DNA from: Desulfobacteraceae bacterium
Lineage (GTDB): Bacteria; Desulfobacterota; Desulfobacteria; Desulfobacterales; Desulfobacteraceae
Reading direction: 5' to 3'
Assembly: GCA_024225635.1 (NCBI GenBank)
Contig: JAAEMK010000069.1
Span: forward strand, 1 to 55,331
DNA: 55,331 bases
Below, one piece after another: positions 9,109 through 16,944 of this stretch. Under the pieces are notes generated by a model. The model was given only the letters and a program-made list of their open reading frames with translations, had not been told where the DNA came from and ran no database searches. Both the position numbers and the translations under genes were made by a program. Each line of letters starts with the position of its first letter. Position 1 is the first letter of the stretch.

Positions 9109-10590
9109 TTATTGACCTGCGGGGCCCAGGAAATATATCAACGACAGGCTTAACAAGGCCGTTGTCAGTGCCGTGGTAACACCCACCAGAACCGGCCTGA
9201 TACCGGATTTTCGCATCTGGGAAAAATTGGTTCCCAGTCCGACCCCGGCCATGGCCCCCAGGATCAAAAGCTTGCATATCTTTTTGATGAGTACCTGGAT
9301 ATCATAATGGATTAAATCCGAGACCCAGGTAAAAAGTCCGAATGTATTTAATACCGCCATTATCACAAATACCAGGACAAACATGGGGATTGAATCGTTG
9401 AAGCGTTTCCTGAGGGAGATCTCCTTTTTTTCCGTCAGGTTTTCCGTGGTATGCCTGTAAAACATTCCAATGGCTACAAGCACAAATGCCATCATGCCAT
9501 TCCGGGTCAGTTTGATAATTGTTGCCATCTCCCCCGCTTCCTGGCTGAAGGAAAATCCCGTGGCAATAACCTGTGAGGTGTCATTTACCGCCGTACCCAC
9601 CCAGGTGCCGAAGAGTGCGTCGGAAAATCCCAGGTAATGCCCGATCATGGGAAAGACAAAGACGGCTACGGTTCCGATCAATGTATTGGTGGCAATGGCA
9701 AAAGAGAACTCCTCTTCCTGGGCATGGATGACAGGTGCTATGGCCGCTATTGCTGTATTGCCGCACACCGCTGTTCCGACCCCGATGAGTATTGCCAGCT
9801 TTGGGGGGATTTTGGCAATTCGTCCCAGGAGATAAGATGTTACCAGGGCGACCAATATCAATACGGTCACCATGATGACCGCTTTGCCGCCAATGGCGAT
9901 GAGCTGGGTGAATGCAATGCGGCATCCTAGTAGAATAACGGCAAGGCGAAGCATCTGCCTGAGGGCAAACCGTATGCCGGGAATCATTCGAATGGGTATG
10001 ATGAAAAAATTATTGATGAGCAATCCCAGGGAAAGAGCAATCAGGACATCGCTGATCACTTTTTTCGAAGCGCCCGGGAGCAGGGCGTGGAGGAGGGATG
10101 TCAACAGAATTACTCCCAGGACTAAACATAGCCCCGGTATGCAGGAAGTCCACCTGTTGTTTTTGTCTATTACGTTGGCGATTTCTCCGGAAAGCTTATT
10201 GAGCACTTTCTTTTCTTCTTCAGTAAACGGCTCACCGGATTTTTTGTTAAATACTTCTATGACTCCTAAATCTTTTCCTTGTTTGTTCGTAACAGGTACA
10301 TAAAAAGCCAAAGGAGCGCTGTAATTTGATTTCCACGCTATTGGCCGGTGGAATCCGGAGGCTTTTTCATGGGAATCCGCCATGTCCATGCTTTGTGCGC
10401 TTTCAAAAGTGATTCCTGGTACTTCTTCGTGGTCTGGGATACGAATTTTGACTATCTCAGCATGTTGTTTTTCAGGCGATCTTAATTTTTCCTTCGTATC
10501 GTCCTGTCTGACTGTGATGCTCAATTTTACATTAAGGATCTCTGTGATCTTATTTGCTATGTCGGACAACAAGGCCTTGAGATAATCCAT
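9109..10590 (-). CDS. YeiH/UPF0324-type membrane transporter with N-terminal GAF-like domain
   Basis: This is a 493-residue protein. The first ~145 residues are soluble and look like a GAF domain, with FYVPVTNKQGKDLGVIEVFN and then PFTEEEKKVLNKLSGEIANV, the usual ending of a GAF fold. The remaining ~345 residues form about ten membrane helices of the YeiH family (putative sulfate exporters, UPF0324). Family features are GVGTAVCGNTAIAAIAP, GTWVGTAVNDTSQVIA and a C-terminal GAMAGVGLGTNF. Family members are usually 330-350 residues long, so the N-terminal domain is an addition. A strong AAAGGAGGAGCG ribosome site precedes the ATG. In a sulfate reducer, export or uptake of a sulfur oxyanion gated by a small cytoplasmic ligand is plausible, but the substrate is not established. 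It is transcribed alone. Confidence 0.8.
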   Translation of the reverse strand: MDYLKALLSDIANKITEILNVKLSITVRQDDTKEKLRSPEKQHAEIVKIRIPDHEEVPGITFESAQSMDMADSHEKASGFHRPIAWKSNYSAPLAFYVPVTNKQGKDLGVIEVFNKKSGEPFTEEEKKVLNKLSGEIANVIDKNNRWTSCIPGLCLVLGVILLTSLLHALLPGASKKVISDVLIALSLGLLINNFFIIPIRMIPGIRFALRQMLRLAVILLGCRIAFTQLIAIGGKAVIMVTVLILVALVTSYLLGRIAKIPPKLAILIGVGTAVCGNTAIAAIAPVIHAQEEEFSFAIATNTLIGTVAVFVFPMIGHYLGFSDALFGTWVGTAVNDTSQVIATGFSFSQEAGEMATIIKLTRNGMMAFVLVAIGMFYRHTTENLTEKKEISLRKRFNDSIPMFVLVFVIMAVLNTFGLFTWVSDLIHYDIQVLIKKICKLLILGAMAGVGLGTNFSQMRKSGIRPVLVGVTTALTTALLSLSLIYFLGPAGQ

Positions 10591-11030
10591 CGCTCCTCCT
10601 TTGGTTTTCCCTCTATGTGGTTGTTATGTTTATAAAAAGTGGGGTCTCGGATAACTCGTGGCTATCGCGATGGAGAACCCGCACTTACTAGAAACAGTGA
10701 GACGTGTTTCAAGGAGGAAACCTGGGAGATGTCTTGGTCTTTAAGTGAAGTAGAAGGGAAAGAGGTTTAAATCGTCAGAAATCGTAACCAGTCGTTCTCG
10801 TTGATCGAACTGATAAGAATTCGCTGTTTGATAATTTTTACAGGTTCGATTGTACGCCAGCTCAAATGGGGTGTCAAAGCAAAAAAACGATCTCTCTGTC
10901 ATGTGGCTGAAATCAATACTGATTTTTTTTTGGGGCGCGCCTGGAGGGGGATGGAGATGCCGCCCCTGCCCTACAACAATATGCCATGGGGGGGGGCAGG
11001 GGCGGATCTGTTCTGTTCCGGGGCCGGCCT
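10591..11030. other. 440-base intergenic region with a GC-rich inverted repeat
   Basis: Most of the stretch shows no supported gene. At 10960-10971 and 10994-11005 there is a perfect 12-base inverted repeat, CCGCCCCTGCCC and GGGCAGGGGCGG. It lies 25 bases after the stop of the LOG-family gene on the minus strand. There is no T-run on that strand, so it is a possible Rho-dependent or roadblock terminator. The short open frame across 10741-11067 lacks a ribosome site and family features and is not called. Confidence 0.5.
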
Positions 11031-11630
11031 CTATTTGAGAACTGGGCTGGTGCCGGACAGCACCCATTTGGCCTTGTCCACGGTCACGGGGGTGTAGTCG
11101 TTGAACTGTTCGATCAGCCCCTCGGGGGTATCGTCCACCTTGATGAGTTCCCGGTAATCCGATTTGACAAATCCATGGTCGATCATGTGATCGATGAAAT
11201 CCAGGAGCTTGTCGTAGTAGCCGCCGACATTCAGGATGCCGCAGGGTTTTTTCTGTATGCCGAGCTGGGCCCAGGTGATGGCCTCGAACAGTTCTTCGAT
11301 GGTTCCGAATCCGCCCGGAAGGGCGATGAATCCGTCGGAGAGTTCTGCCATCATGGCCTTTCTGTCGTGCATGGTGTCAACGATTCTCAGATCGGTAAGA
11401 TCGGTGTTGGCCACCTCCATGGTGACGAGCTGTTTGGTGATCACTCCGGTGACACTGCCGCCGTTTTTCAGAACGGAAACAGCCGTGGCTCCCATGGTGC
11501 CGACACTTGCTCCGCCGTAGACGAGCCTGATATCCCGCCGGGCAAGGGCCTTTCCAAGTTTGACCGCGGTTTCGACATACAGGGGGGCTTTTCCCGGGCT
11601 CGACCCGCAGAACACACAAATTGATTTCAT
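11031..11630 (-). CDS. LOG-family nucleoside-monophosphate phosphoribohydrolase
   Basis: From ATG 11630 this is a 199-residue Rossmann-fold protein with the family motif PGGFGTIEE (PGGxGTxxE) and the phosphate-contacting N-terminal CVFCGSSPG. Related enzymes (LOG/YgdH/TIGR00730) cleave the N-glycosidic bond of nucleotide 5'-monophosphates to free base and ribose 5-phosphate. In plants and some bacteria the substrate is cytokinin nucleotide. The longer frame could begin at 11708, but GAGGAACC directly before 11630 and alignment of the CVFCGSS start make 11630 the better choice. It lies divergent to the metallo-hydrolase at 11771 and appears monocistronic. A general nucleotide-salvage role is the safest reading. 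Confidence 0.85.
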   Translation of the reverse strand: MKSICVFCGSSPGKAPLYVETAVKLGKALARRDIRLVYGGASVGTMGATAVSVLKNGGSVTGVITKQLVTMEVANTDLTDLRIVDTMHDRKAMMAELSDGFIALPGGFGTIEELFEAITWAQLGIQKKPCGILNVGGYYDKLLDFIDHMIDHGFVKSDYRELIKVDDTPEGLIEQFNDYTPVTVDKAKWVLSGTSPVLK

Positions 11631-11770
11631 TGGTTCCTCATTCTTTACAATGTTTGTATCTGAACCGGTTTCATGGTATTTCTGAAAGCCGGAAATCATT
11701 CTTACCAATTATGATCTGGGGCAGATACCCTGTTTAAATCGGAAATGCAAGAAAATAACGGAGGATGAAC

Positions 11771-12469
11771 ATGGAGGTCCGACAGTTCGGCTACGCTTCC
11801 GATAACCTGGGATACCTTGTTTACGGGAACCGCCATGCCGTCGCCATCGATCCGGGAGCCGCGGACGAGATGGTCGCCTTTGCCGATGCCAGGGGCCTGG
11901 CCATCGGGATCGTGACCAACACCCACTCCCATTACGACCATGTCCAGGGAAACAGGAAGATGCTCCGGCTCACAGGGGCCAGGTTTCAGGATTGCCGTAC
12001 CCTGAGGGAGCGCGAGTTCATCGAAATCGGGGATGAGCGCCTGCTTGTCTTTCACACCCCGGGCCACATGGACGACTGTTTGAGCTTCAAGGCCGATCAC
12101 CGCCTCATCACGGGCGACACCCTGTTCAACGGCACCGTGGGCAATTGTTTTTCCGGGGATATGGAGGGCTTTTTCCGCTCCATTAAGTTGCTGACATCGT
12201 TTCCCGGGGAGAGCCAGATCTATGCCGGTCATGATTATGTGAGGCAGTCCATGGCCTTTGCCCGGACCATTGACCCGGATAATCCCCATATCGACGCTTA
12301 TCTCGGGAAATACGACCCCGGCCATGTGGTCTCCACCCTGGCGGATGAGTTCAAGGTCAATCCCTATGTGCGTTTCAACCATCCCGACCTGGTGGCGGCC
12401 ATGGAAAAGCATGGGCTTCCGGTCGCAACCGAGTATGAGCGGTGGTGCTCGGTCATGGAACTTTATTGA
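11771..12469 (+). CDS. Metallo-beta-lactamase-fold hydrolase (glyoxalase II-like)
   Basis: This is a 232-residue cytoplasmic protein of the MBL superfamily. The metal ligands are visible in order: THSHYDH (HxHxDH), HTPGHMDD, GDTLFNG and AGHDY. The spacing resembles hydroxyacylglutathione hydrolase (thioester hydrolysis) or small persulfide/thiol-ester hydrolases; no rhodanese or flavodoxin domain is attached. An ATG at 11765 abuts the ribosome site GGAGG (11760-11764) with no spacer, whereas the ATG at 11771 has a six-base spacer, so 11771 is chosen. Its 3' end overlaps that of the convergent kinase-like gene by 17 bases. Confidence 0.85.
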   Translation: MEVRQFGYASDNLGYLVYGNRHAVAIDPGAADEMVAFADARGLAIGIVTNTHSHYDHVQGNRKMLRLTGARFQDCRTLREREFIEIGDERLLVFHTPGHMDDCLSFKADHRLITGDTLFNGTVGNCFSGDMEGFFRSIKLLTSFPGESQIYAGHDYVRQSMAFARTIDPDNPHIDAYLGKYDPGHVVSTLADEFKVNPYVRFNHPDLVAAMEKHGLPVATEYERWCSVMELY

Positions 12470-13328
12470 GGCGGTCGTAAAAGGCCTGTTCAAGTTCTTT
12501 GACCCGGTCTATCCTTTCCGGGGTGAAGAACCGCTGATAGAGCGGGTCATCCATTGGGAGGGGCTGTTGAAGGATCTTATGCTCAAGAATGAAGAGAACC
12601 TCCATGGACTTGTCGCAGCAGGGGTAGCCCCTGTCGTCCAGATGGATGTCCGGGTTTTGCCTGATTTTAATGACGTTATTGATGTCCACAAGCTTTAACC
12701 CGCCTTCATGGGTCAGCATGAGGTTGCCGACCCCCGCAAGGTCCGGAATATGGGCTGTGGCATGGATCATTCTTCGCACGGCCGCAACAAAGGTTTTGAT
12801 ATCCCTTGCCGCCCTGTGGGTAAATTCCCGGTAATGGGTGGTGGCATTGGGGGTGTAAAAATGTTTGAGCGCCTCTTTTCCGGTAAGGTGCCAGGGGTCG
12901 AGGGTCGTTCCCCGGATATACTCCTGGAGTCCGCAGAGGAGGATCTCCCGGGCACCCGTACCCCTGTATTCGACGATGAACTCCTCGCTTTTCGCAATAA
13001 GCCCGGGGCCGAGGTACTTCAGGAGAAGCTTGTACTTTTGGATCTCTCCAAGGGCCTGGTCCAGGGAGTCGAAGGGGGTTCGAAGCACCCTGAGCATCCT
13101 GGAGGGCCTGGCCCTTGGAAACAGCCGGATGTTGCCGATGATCTTTCCTGTCTGCTCAGTTTCAAGGTCTTCGGCCCGGATCAGCTCGAATAGGTGTGAG
13201 CGCAGGCCGCTCCGGAAGTGCCGCCTGAAGCGGCCGGCAGCGGACGTTCTCAGGAAATTGAACTGCTCGAGGCTGCTGTTCGAAAGAAAGGGCGCCGTGG
13301 TGATATCTATGTCTTTGTCATCTGCCAT
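12453..13328 (-). CDS. Protein-kinase-like fold protein with altered catalytic loop
   Basis: This is a 291-residue protein without signal or membrane segment. The C-terminal half resembles the core of a small-molecule or LPS kinase. CGLQEYIRGTTLDPW looks like a hinge. GVGNLMLTHEGGLKLVDINN resembles the catalytic loop plus metal loop, with Asn in GNLML and VDIN where DFG/DxD is expected. The classical HxD of the catalytic loop is not visible, so catalysis is uncertain. The N-terminal part is basic (GRFRRHFRSGLRSHLF). The open frame extends upstream to 13439, but GGAGAGGACCC just before ATG 13328 fixes the start. It stands alone, divergent from yhbY. It could be a pseudokinase or a lipid/sugar kinase; I do not recognise a named family. 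Confidence 0.6.
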   Translation of the reverse strand: MADDKDIDITTAPFLSNSSLEQFNFLRTSAAGRFRRHFRSGLRSHLFELIRAEDLETEQTGKIIGNIRLFPRARPSRMLRVLRTPFDSLDQALGEIQKYKLLLKYLGPGLIAKSEEFIVEYRGTGAREILLCGLQEYIRGTTLDPWHLTGKEALKHFYTPNATTHYREFTHRAARDIKTFVAAVRRMIHATAHIPDLAGVGNLMLTHEGGLKLVDINNVIKIRQNPDIHLDDRGYPCCDKSMEVLFILEHKILQQPLPMDDPLYQRFFTPERIDRVKELEQAFYDRLNKVP

Positions 13329-13565
13329 TGGGTCCTCTCCTGTTGTGGTTGACGCCTTCTTTGCCTTTCGGAAAAGGCGGTTGCCTGGAATATGTCTTGC
13401 CCTGTGAAACACTGTAACGGAGGCGCCTTCAAAAAGCAACCCGGAGAGGGCGGCTGGAATTAATTGGGGTTCGGAGTAGAATAGTGTTGTTATTTGGTCA
13501 AGATTGTAATATCTATATAGGTTTAGAATCGTTATTATTGGTTTAACTTTAAGGATAAGGAAACA

Positions 13566-13874
13566 GTGAAGGAATTAAAAGGATCACAGAGGAAATACCT
13601 GAGGGGACTTGCCCACGACATTAAGCCGTCTGCCTTTGTAGGCCAGAAGGGTTTTACGGACGCATTGGTCCGTGAGGTGAACGAGGCCCTTGACGCCTGC
13701 GAGCTGATCAAGGTCAAGTTTGTCGATTACAAGGAGAAAAAGGTCAAGACCGCCCTTGCCCAGGAGATCGAAACGGCAACCTCATCCATTCTAGCGGGCA
13801 TCATCGGCCATGTCGCCATCTACTACCGTGAGCACAGGGAAACGGAAAAACGACTCATCCGAATTCCCGGATAG
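13566..13874 (+). CDS. yhbY: YhbY-type RNA-binding protein (CRS1-YhbY/CRM domain)
   Basis: This 102-residue single-domain protein begins at GTG 13566 after a purine-rich AAGGATAAGGAAAC site. LKGSQRKYLRGLAHDIKP, then VGQKGFTDALVREVNEAL and LIKVKFVD are the typical helix, GxxG loop and strand order of the CRM domain. Bacterial members associate with pre-50S ribosomes and act in large-subunit assembly. The length fits the family (about 97-105). The Cys-cluster gene starts only five bases after the stop, so the two are cotranscribed. Confidence 0.93.
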   Translation: MKELKGSQRKYLRGLAHDIKPSAFVGQKGFTDALVREVNEALDACELIKVKFVDYKEKKVKTALAQEIETATSSILAGIIGHVAIYYREHRETEKRLIRIPG

Positions 13875-13879
13875 GGGCC

Positions 13880-14401
13880 ATGGACCATCCTGCCGGGCCT
13901 GAGATCCCTCCCTGGAAGATTCCCGAAGAGTGGAATCAGGCTCTCCAATCCATAGAAATCCCGGCACAGCGCCGTTGGGACAAGTTAGAAAACGCACGGA
14001 TGCTTGCGGGTTGTGTCAGGCAGGATCTGACCGAGATCTCCACCCGTATCGAGGCGGTCGCAGGCCGGACCTGCACGGTGTGTGAAGACATCTGCTGCTG
14101 CAGGGCCACGGTATGGTTTGATTTCAGGGATCTTCTTTTTATTTATCTGAACTTTGGAAGGTTTCCGGCCGGCCAGATCACCCGGACGCTGAACGGCGCC
14201 TGTTCCTGCCTCTCCTCCACGGGATGCACCCTTGAGCGGTTGCACCGCCCCTTTCTCTGTACCTGGTACTGTTGTCCTGCGCAGATAAGGGTGATGGAGG
14301 GGGAGGGCCCGGGAACCAGGCGGGCGTTTGAGGCCCTTCTCAACAGGATCAAGGCCAACCGGAAGGCCCTTGAGGACGCGTTTATCGCGGCTGTCGGGTG
14401 A
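13880..14401 (+). CDS. YkgJ-like Cys-cluster protein
   Basis: This is a 173-residue soluble protein with twelve cysteines. They sit at about residues 45, 65, 68, 72-74, 108, 110, 116, 127 and 131-132. The CTVCEDICCC segment near residue 65 and the later CSC...GC...C...CC set resemble the YkgJ / Fe-S-or-Zn-cluster family (UPF0153-like), which is thought to bind a metal cluster. The enzymatic role is unknown. It follows yhbY by five bases and ends before a hairpin shared with the convergent acyl-CoA ligase gene. Confidence 0.65.
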   Translation: MDHPAGPEIPPWKIPEEWNQALQSIEIPAQRRWDKLENARMLAGCVRQDLTEISTRIEAVAGRTCTVCEDICCCRATVWFDFRDLLFIYLNFGRFPAGQITRTLNGACSCLSSTGCTLERLHRPFLCTWYCCPAQIRVMEGEGPGTRRAFEALLNRIKANRKALEDAFIAAVG

Positions 14402-14408
14402 GGTTCCA

Positions 14409-14437
14409 TCCGGGCCCGAAGTTTGTTCGGACCCGGA
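14409..14437. terminator. Hairpin between convergent genes
   Basis: TCCGGGCCCGAA (14409-14420) and TTCGGACCCGGA (14426-14437) pair with one mismatch around a five-base loop, between the stop codons of the Cys-cluster gene and the acyl-CoA ligase gene. There is no T-run, so termination strength is uncertain, but the position suits a bidirectional terminator. Confidence 0.5.
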
Positions 14438-14461
14438 CGGCAATCATGGTGGTGATCAGGA

Positions 14462-16099
14462 TCAGGCGTTGTCCTGTGCCCGAATTTCGGCCCGTTTGAT
14501 CTTTCCGCTGATGGTCTTGGGAAGCTCGTCAACATAGTCGATGACCCGGGGGTATTTGTAGGGGGCCGTGACTTTTTTAACAAAGTTCTGGAGTTCTTTT
14601 GTCAGTTCTTCCGAAGGGGTGAACCCGTCGTTGAGAACCACGGTGGCCTTTACCGCCTGGCCCCTGACTTCGTCCGGAACACCGGTGACCGCCGCTTCCA
14701 GTACCGAGTCGTGGGCCACAAGTGCGCTCTCCACCTCAAAGGGGCCGATCCTGTAGCCGGAACTCTTGATAAGATCGTCCACCCTTCCCAGGAACCAGAA
14801 ATAGCCGTCCTCATCCATCCACGCCTTGTCTCCGGTGTGGTAGTATCCGTCCCTGCATGCCTTGGCCGTCTTCTCCTCTTCCTGGACATAGCCGTTGAAA
14901 AGCCCGATGGGTTTTCCTTTATCCAGTTTGACGCAGATTTCGCCCTCGACGCCGGGGGGGCAGACATTTCCGTCCCTGTCCAGAAGATCGATGGTGAAGC
15001 CCGGAACCGGACGGCCCACAGAGCCGGGTTTGGGTTCCATAAAGTGAAAGGTCGCGAGCAGGAGGGTTGTCTCGGTCTGGCCGTAGCCCTCATAGATGGA
15101 CAGGCCCGTTGCCTTTTTCCAGGTGTGGAACACGCTGTCGTTCAACAGCTCGCCTGCGGTGGTGCAGTGTTTCAGGTGTGAGAGATCGTATTTGGCGAGA
15201 TCTTCCTGGATCATGAAGCGATAGACCGTGGGCGGGGCGCAGAAGGTGGTCACCTTGTGCTCGGCCATCATCCTAAGGAGCTTTCCCTGGTCGAATTTCC
15301 CCCTGAAATCGTAGACAAAGACCGTGGCCCCCGCCATCCACTGGCTGTAGAATTTTCCCCAGACCGCCTTGCCCCATCCGGTATCGGCCAGGGTGAGCTG
15401 GATGTCGCCGGGTTCGAGATCGTGCCAGTAGGTTCCCGTGGGCACATGTCCCAGGGGGTAGGTGTGGGAGTGGGCCACCATCTTTGGGGCGCCCGTGGTT
15501 CCCGAGGAGAAAAAGATGAGAAGGGGATCGTCTCCGCCGGCACAATCGGCGGGTTTCGAAAAGGTGTCGGAGGCGTTGGCCACCAGGGTGTCGTAGCATT
15601 CCCAGCCGGGGGAGGGAGTCTCCTGTCCCACCTCCAGGAAGATGCCCAGGCCCGGGCAGTGCTCCTTGGCCTTGTCCACGGTGGGGGTCAGGGTGTGTTC
15701 GGCGATGATGCCCCGGATGCCTGCAAAATTGACCCTGTATTCGATATCCTTTTCAGTGAGGAGAAACGGGGAGGGGATGGCGACGGCCCCGATTTTGTGC
15801 AGGGCAAGCATGGTCACCCAAAACTCCATCCGCCGGTAGAGGAGGATCATCACCTTGTCGCCCTTGGCAATGCCCTGGTCCGTCAGGGCGTTGGCAAGCC
15901 GCGCCGAGGTGGTTGAAAAATAATCCAGGTCAAAGTTGCGGCAGTTTCCCTGGTTGTCCACGTGGATCATGGCCGGGCGGCCCGGGTTCTCTTTTGCTGT
16001 CTCGTCGACGAAATCAAAGGCAAAATTGTAATTCTCCGGTACGTCGACCGAATAGTCCCGGACGAAGGCGTCATAGGTTTCAGACTTTAGTTTTTCCAT
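14462..16099 (-). CDS. AMP-forming acyl-CoA synthetase (medium-chain/aryl type)
   Basis: This is a 545-residue adenylate-forming enzyme that activates a carboxylic acid to acyl-CoA with ATP. The phosphate loop is FFSSGTTGAPKMVAHSH, the A5 motif YEGYGQTETT, the A7 motif YHTGDKAW, the hinge GRVDDLIKSSGYRIGPFE, and the catalytic lysine lies in KTISGKIKRAE near the C-terminus. The TLADTGWGKAVWGKFYSQW segment is typical of the medium-chain/benzoate-CoA-ligase branch (ACSM-like). The exact acid is not decided by sequence alone. The gene follows the XRE-cupin regulator on the same strand with a 78-base gap, so it is probably the second gene of that operon, and it shares the control region with the divergent ligase at 16945. 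A GGAG site precedes the ATG. Confidence 0.9.
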   Translation of the reverse strand: MEKLKSETYDAFVRDYSVDVPENYNFAFDFVDETAKENPGRPAMIHVDNQGNCRNFDLDYFSTTSARLANALTDQGIAKGDKVMILLYRRMEFWVTMLALHKIGAVAIPSPFLLTEKDIEYRVNFAGIRGIIAEHTLTPTVDKAKEHCPGLGIFLEVGQETPSPGWECYDTLVANASDTFSKPADCAGGDDPLLIFFSSGTTGAPKMVAHSHTYPLGHVPTGTYWHDLEPGDIQLTLADTGWGKAVWGKFYSQWMAGATVFVYDFRGKFDQGKLLRMMAEHKVTTFCAPPTVYRFMIQEDLAKYDLSHLKHCTTAGELLNDSVFHTWKKATGLSIYEGYGQTETTLLLATFHFMEPKPGSVGRPVPGFTIDLLDRDGNVCPPGVEGEICVKLDKGKPIGLFNGYVQEEEKTAKACRDGYYHTGDKAWMDEDGYFWFLGRVDDLIKSSGYRIGPFEVESALVAHDSVLEAAVTGVPDEVRGQAVKATVVLNDGFTPSEELTKELQNFVKKVTAPYKYPRVIDYVDELPKTISGKIKRAEIRAQDNA

Positions 16100-16177
16100 A
16101 CAAGATTAACTCCATGTTAAAAATTGATAAGACCGGGGCTTTTCATATTCATAGGGTGCTTGGCCGATGGTTCGCGG

Positions 16178-16738
16178 TCATGCAAGCACATCCAGAAAGG
16201 TGGCGCTTTTCTGGTCAAGTCCGCGCATGGCGTGGGGAATGTGTGAATTGAAGTAGAGACTGTCTCCGGGTTCCATGACAATGGTTTCCGTCCCCAGGAC
16301 AACCTCGAGCCGTCCCTCCAGGATATGGATGAACTCCTGGCCCGGGTGGTCGTTGAAGGTGAGCTCCTCCTTGGTCTTGGGCGGAACGATCACCCGGAAG
16401 GGTTCCATCTTTCTGCCTGAGAACCGGTAGGCCAGGCTGTGGTAGTCGTAGTCCTTGCGCCGTTCCACCGCCATCACGTTTCCCCGCTTGACCAGGGAGT
16501 AGTTGTGAAGATGGGATTCATCCCCGGACATGAGCACGGTGGGGTCCATGTTAAAGGTTTTGGCAACGGAAAAGAGGTAGCTGACCGGGATATCCATGGT
16601 GCCGGATTCATAGTCGATGATGTTCTGTTCCGTCATGTTCAGCTTTTCTGCCATCTCTTTGGTGGTGATGTCCACGGCGTCCCTGAGGCCTTGGAGTCTT
16701 GCGGCGATCTCCTTGTAGACAGGCGTTGTACTCTTCAT
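16178..16738 (-). CDS. XRE-family transcriptional regulator with C-terminal cupin domain
   Basis: This is a 186-residue DNA-binding regulator. An N-terminal HTH_3 domain (about 6-65) has VDITTKEMAEKLNMTEQNI as the helix-turn-helix. It is followed by a single cupin barrel (about 110-185) with HPGQEFIHILEGRLEVVLG and EPGDSLYFNSHIPHAM, which usually binds a small ligand or metal. Proteins of this build often control a linked acyl-CoA synthetase and sense its substrate. ATG 16738 follows AGAGGAACCG; an upstream ATG at 16768 lacks a site. One ligase gene lies downstream on the same strand and a second diverges upstream. The shared intergenic region carries a tandem palindrome, the likely operator. 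Autoregulation and control of both ligases are inferred from this layout. Confidence 0.88.
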   Translation of the reverse strand: MKSTTPVYKEIAARLQGLRDAVDITTKEMAEKLNMTEQNIIDYESGTMDIPVSYLFSVAKTFNMDPTVLMSGDESHLHNYSLVKRGNVMAVERRKDYDYHSLAYRFSGRKMEPFRVIVPPKTKEELTFNDHPGQEFIHILEGRLEVVLGTETIVMEPGDSLYFNSHIPHAMRGLDQKSATFLDVLA

Positions 16739-16842
16739 AATCGGTTCCTCTATGGGGTTTGATTCCAACGATTAAAAACAAAATAGGAAATCTATCAAGA
16801 GAACATGGTTCTGACAATAGATTTCAGAAAAAGTTTTTTTCC

Positions 16843-16885
16843 TTGACTTGAACAATGCATATGCATAGGAACAATGCATATGCAT
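16843..16885 (+). promoter_or_regulatory. Tandem palindromic operator with overlapping -35 box
   Basis: The perfect 12-base palindrome ATGCATATGCAT occurs twice, at 16855-16866 and 16874-16885, within a 19-base direct repeat that also includes the preceding GAACA. A TTGACT (16843-16848) stands immediately before it, so a bound protein would cover the promoter of the acyl-CoA ligase at 16945. No clean -10 box is seen at 17 bases. The site lies between the XRE-cupin gene and the ligase, which makes that regulator the obvious candidate to bind it. Confidence 0.7.
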
Positions 16886-16944
16886 AAGAACAAAGCAGTC
16901 CGAAAGTTTCGAGTTTTGCCATTGATTTCATAAAGGAGAGCGTC

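Noticed and set aside
10741-11067. Possible 108-residue protein on the minus strand
   Set aside because: It overlaps the LOG-family gene end and a GC hairpin. No ribosome site or domain was seen.
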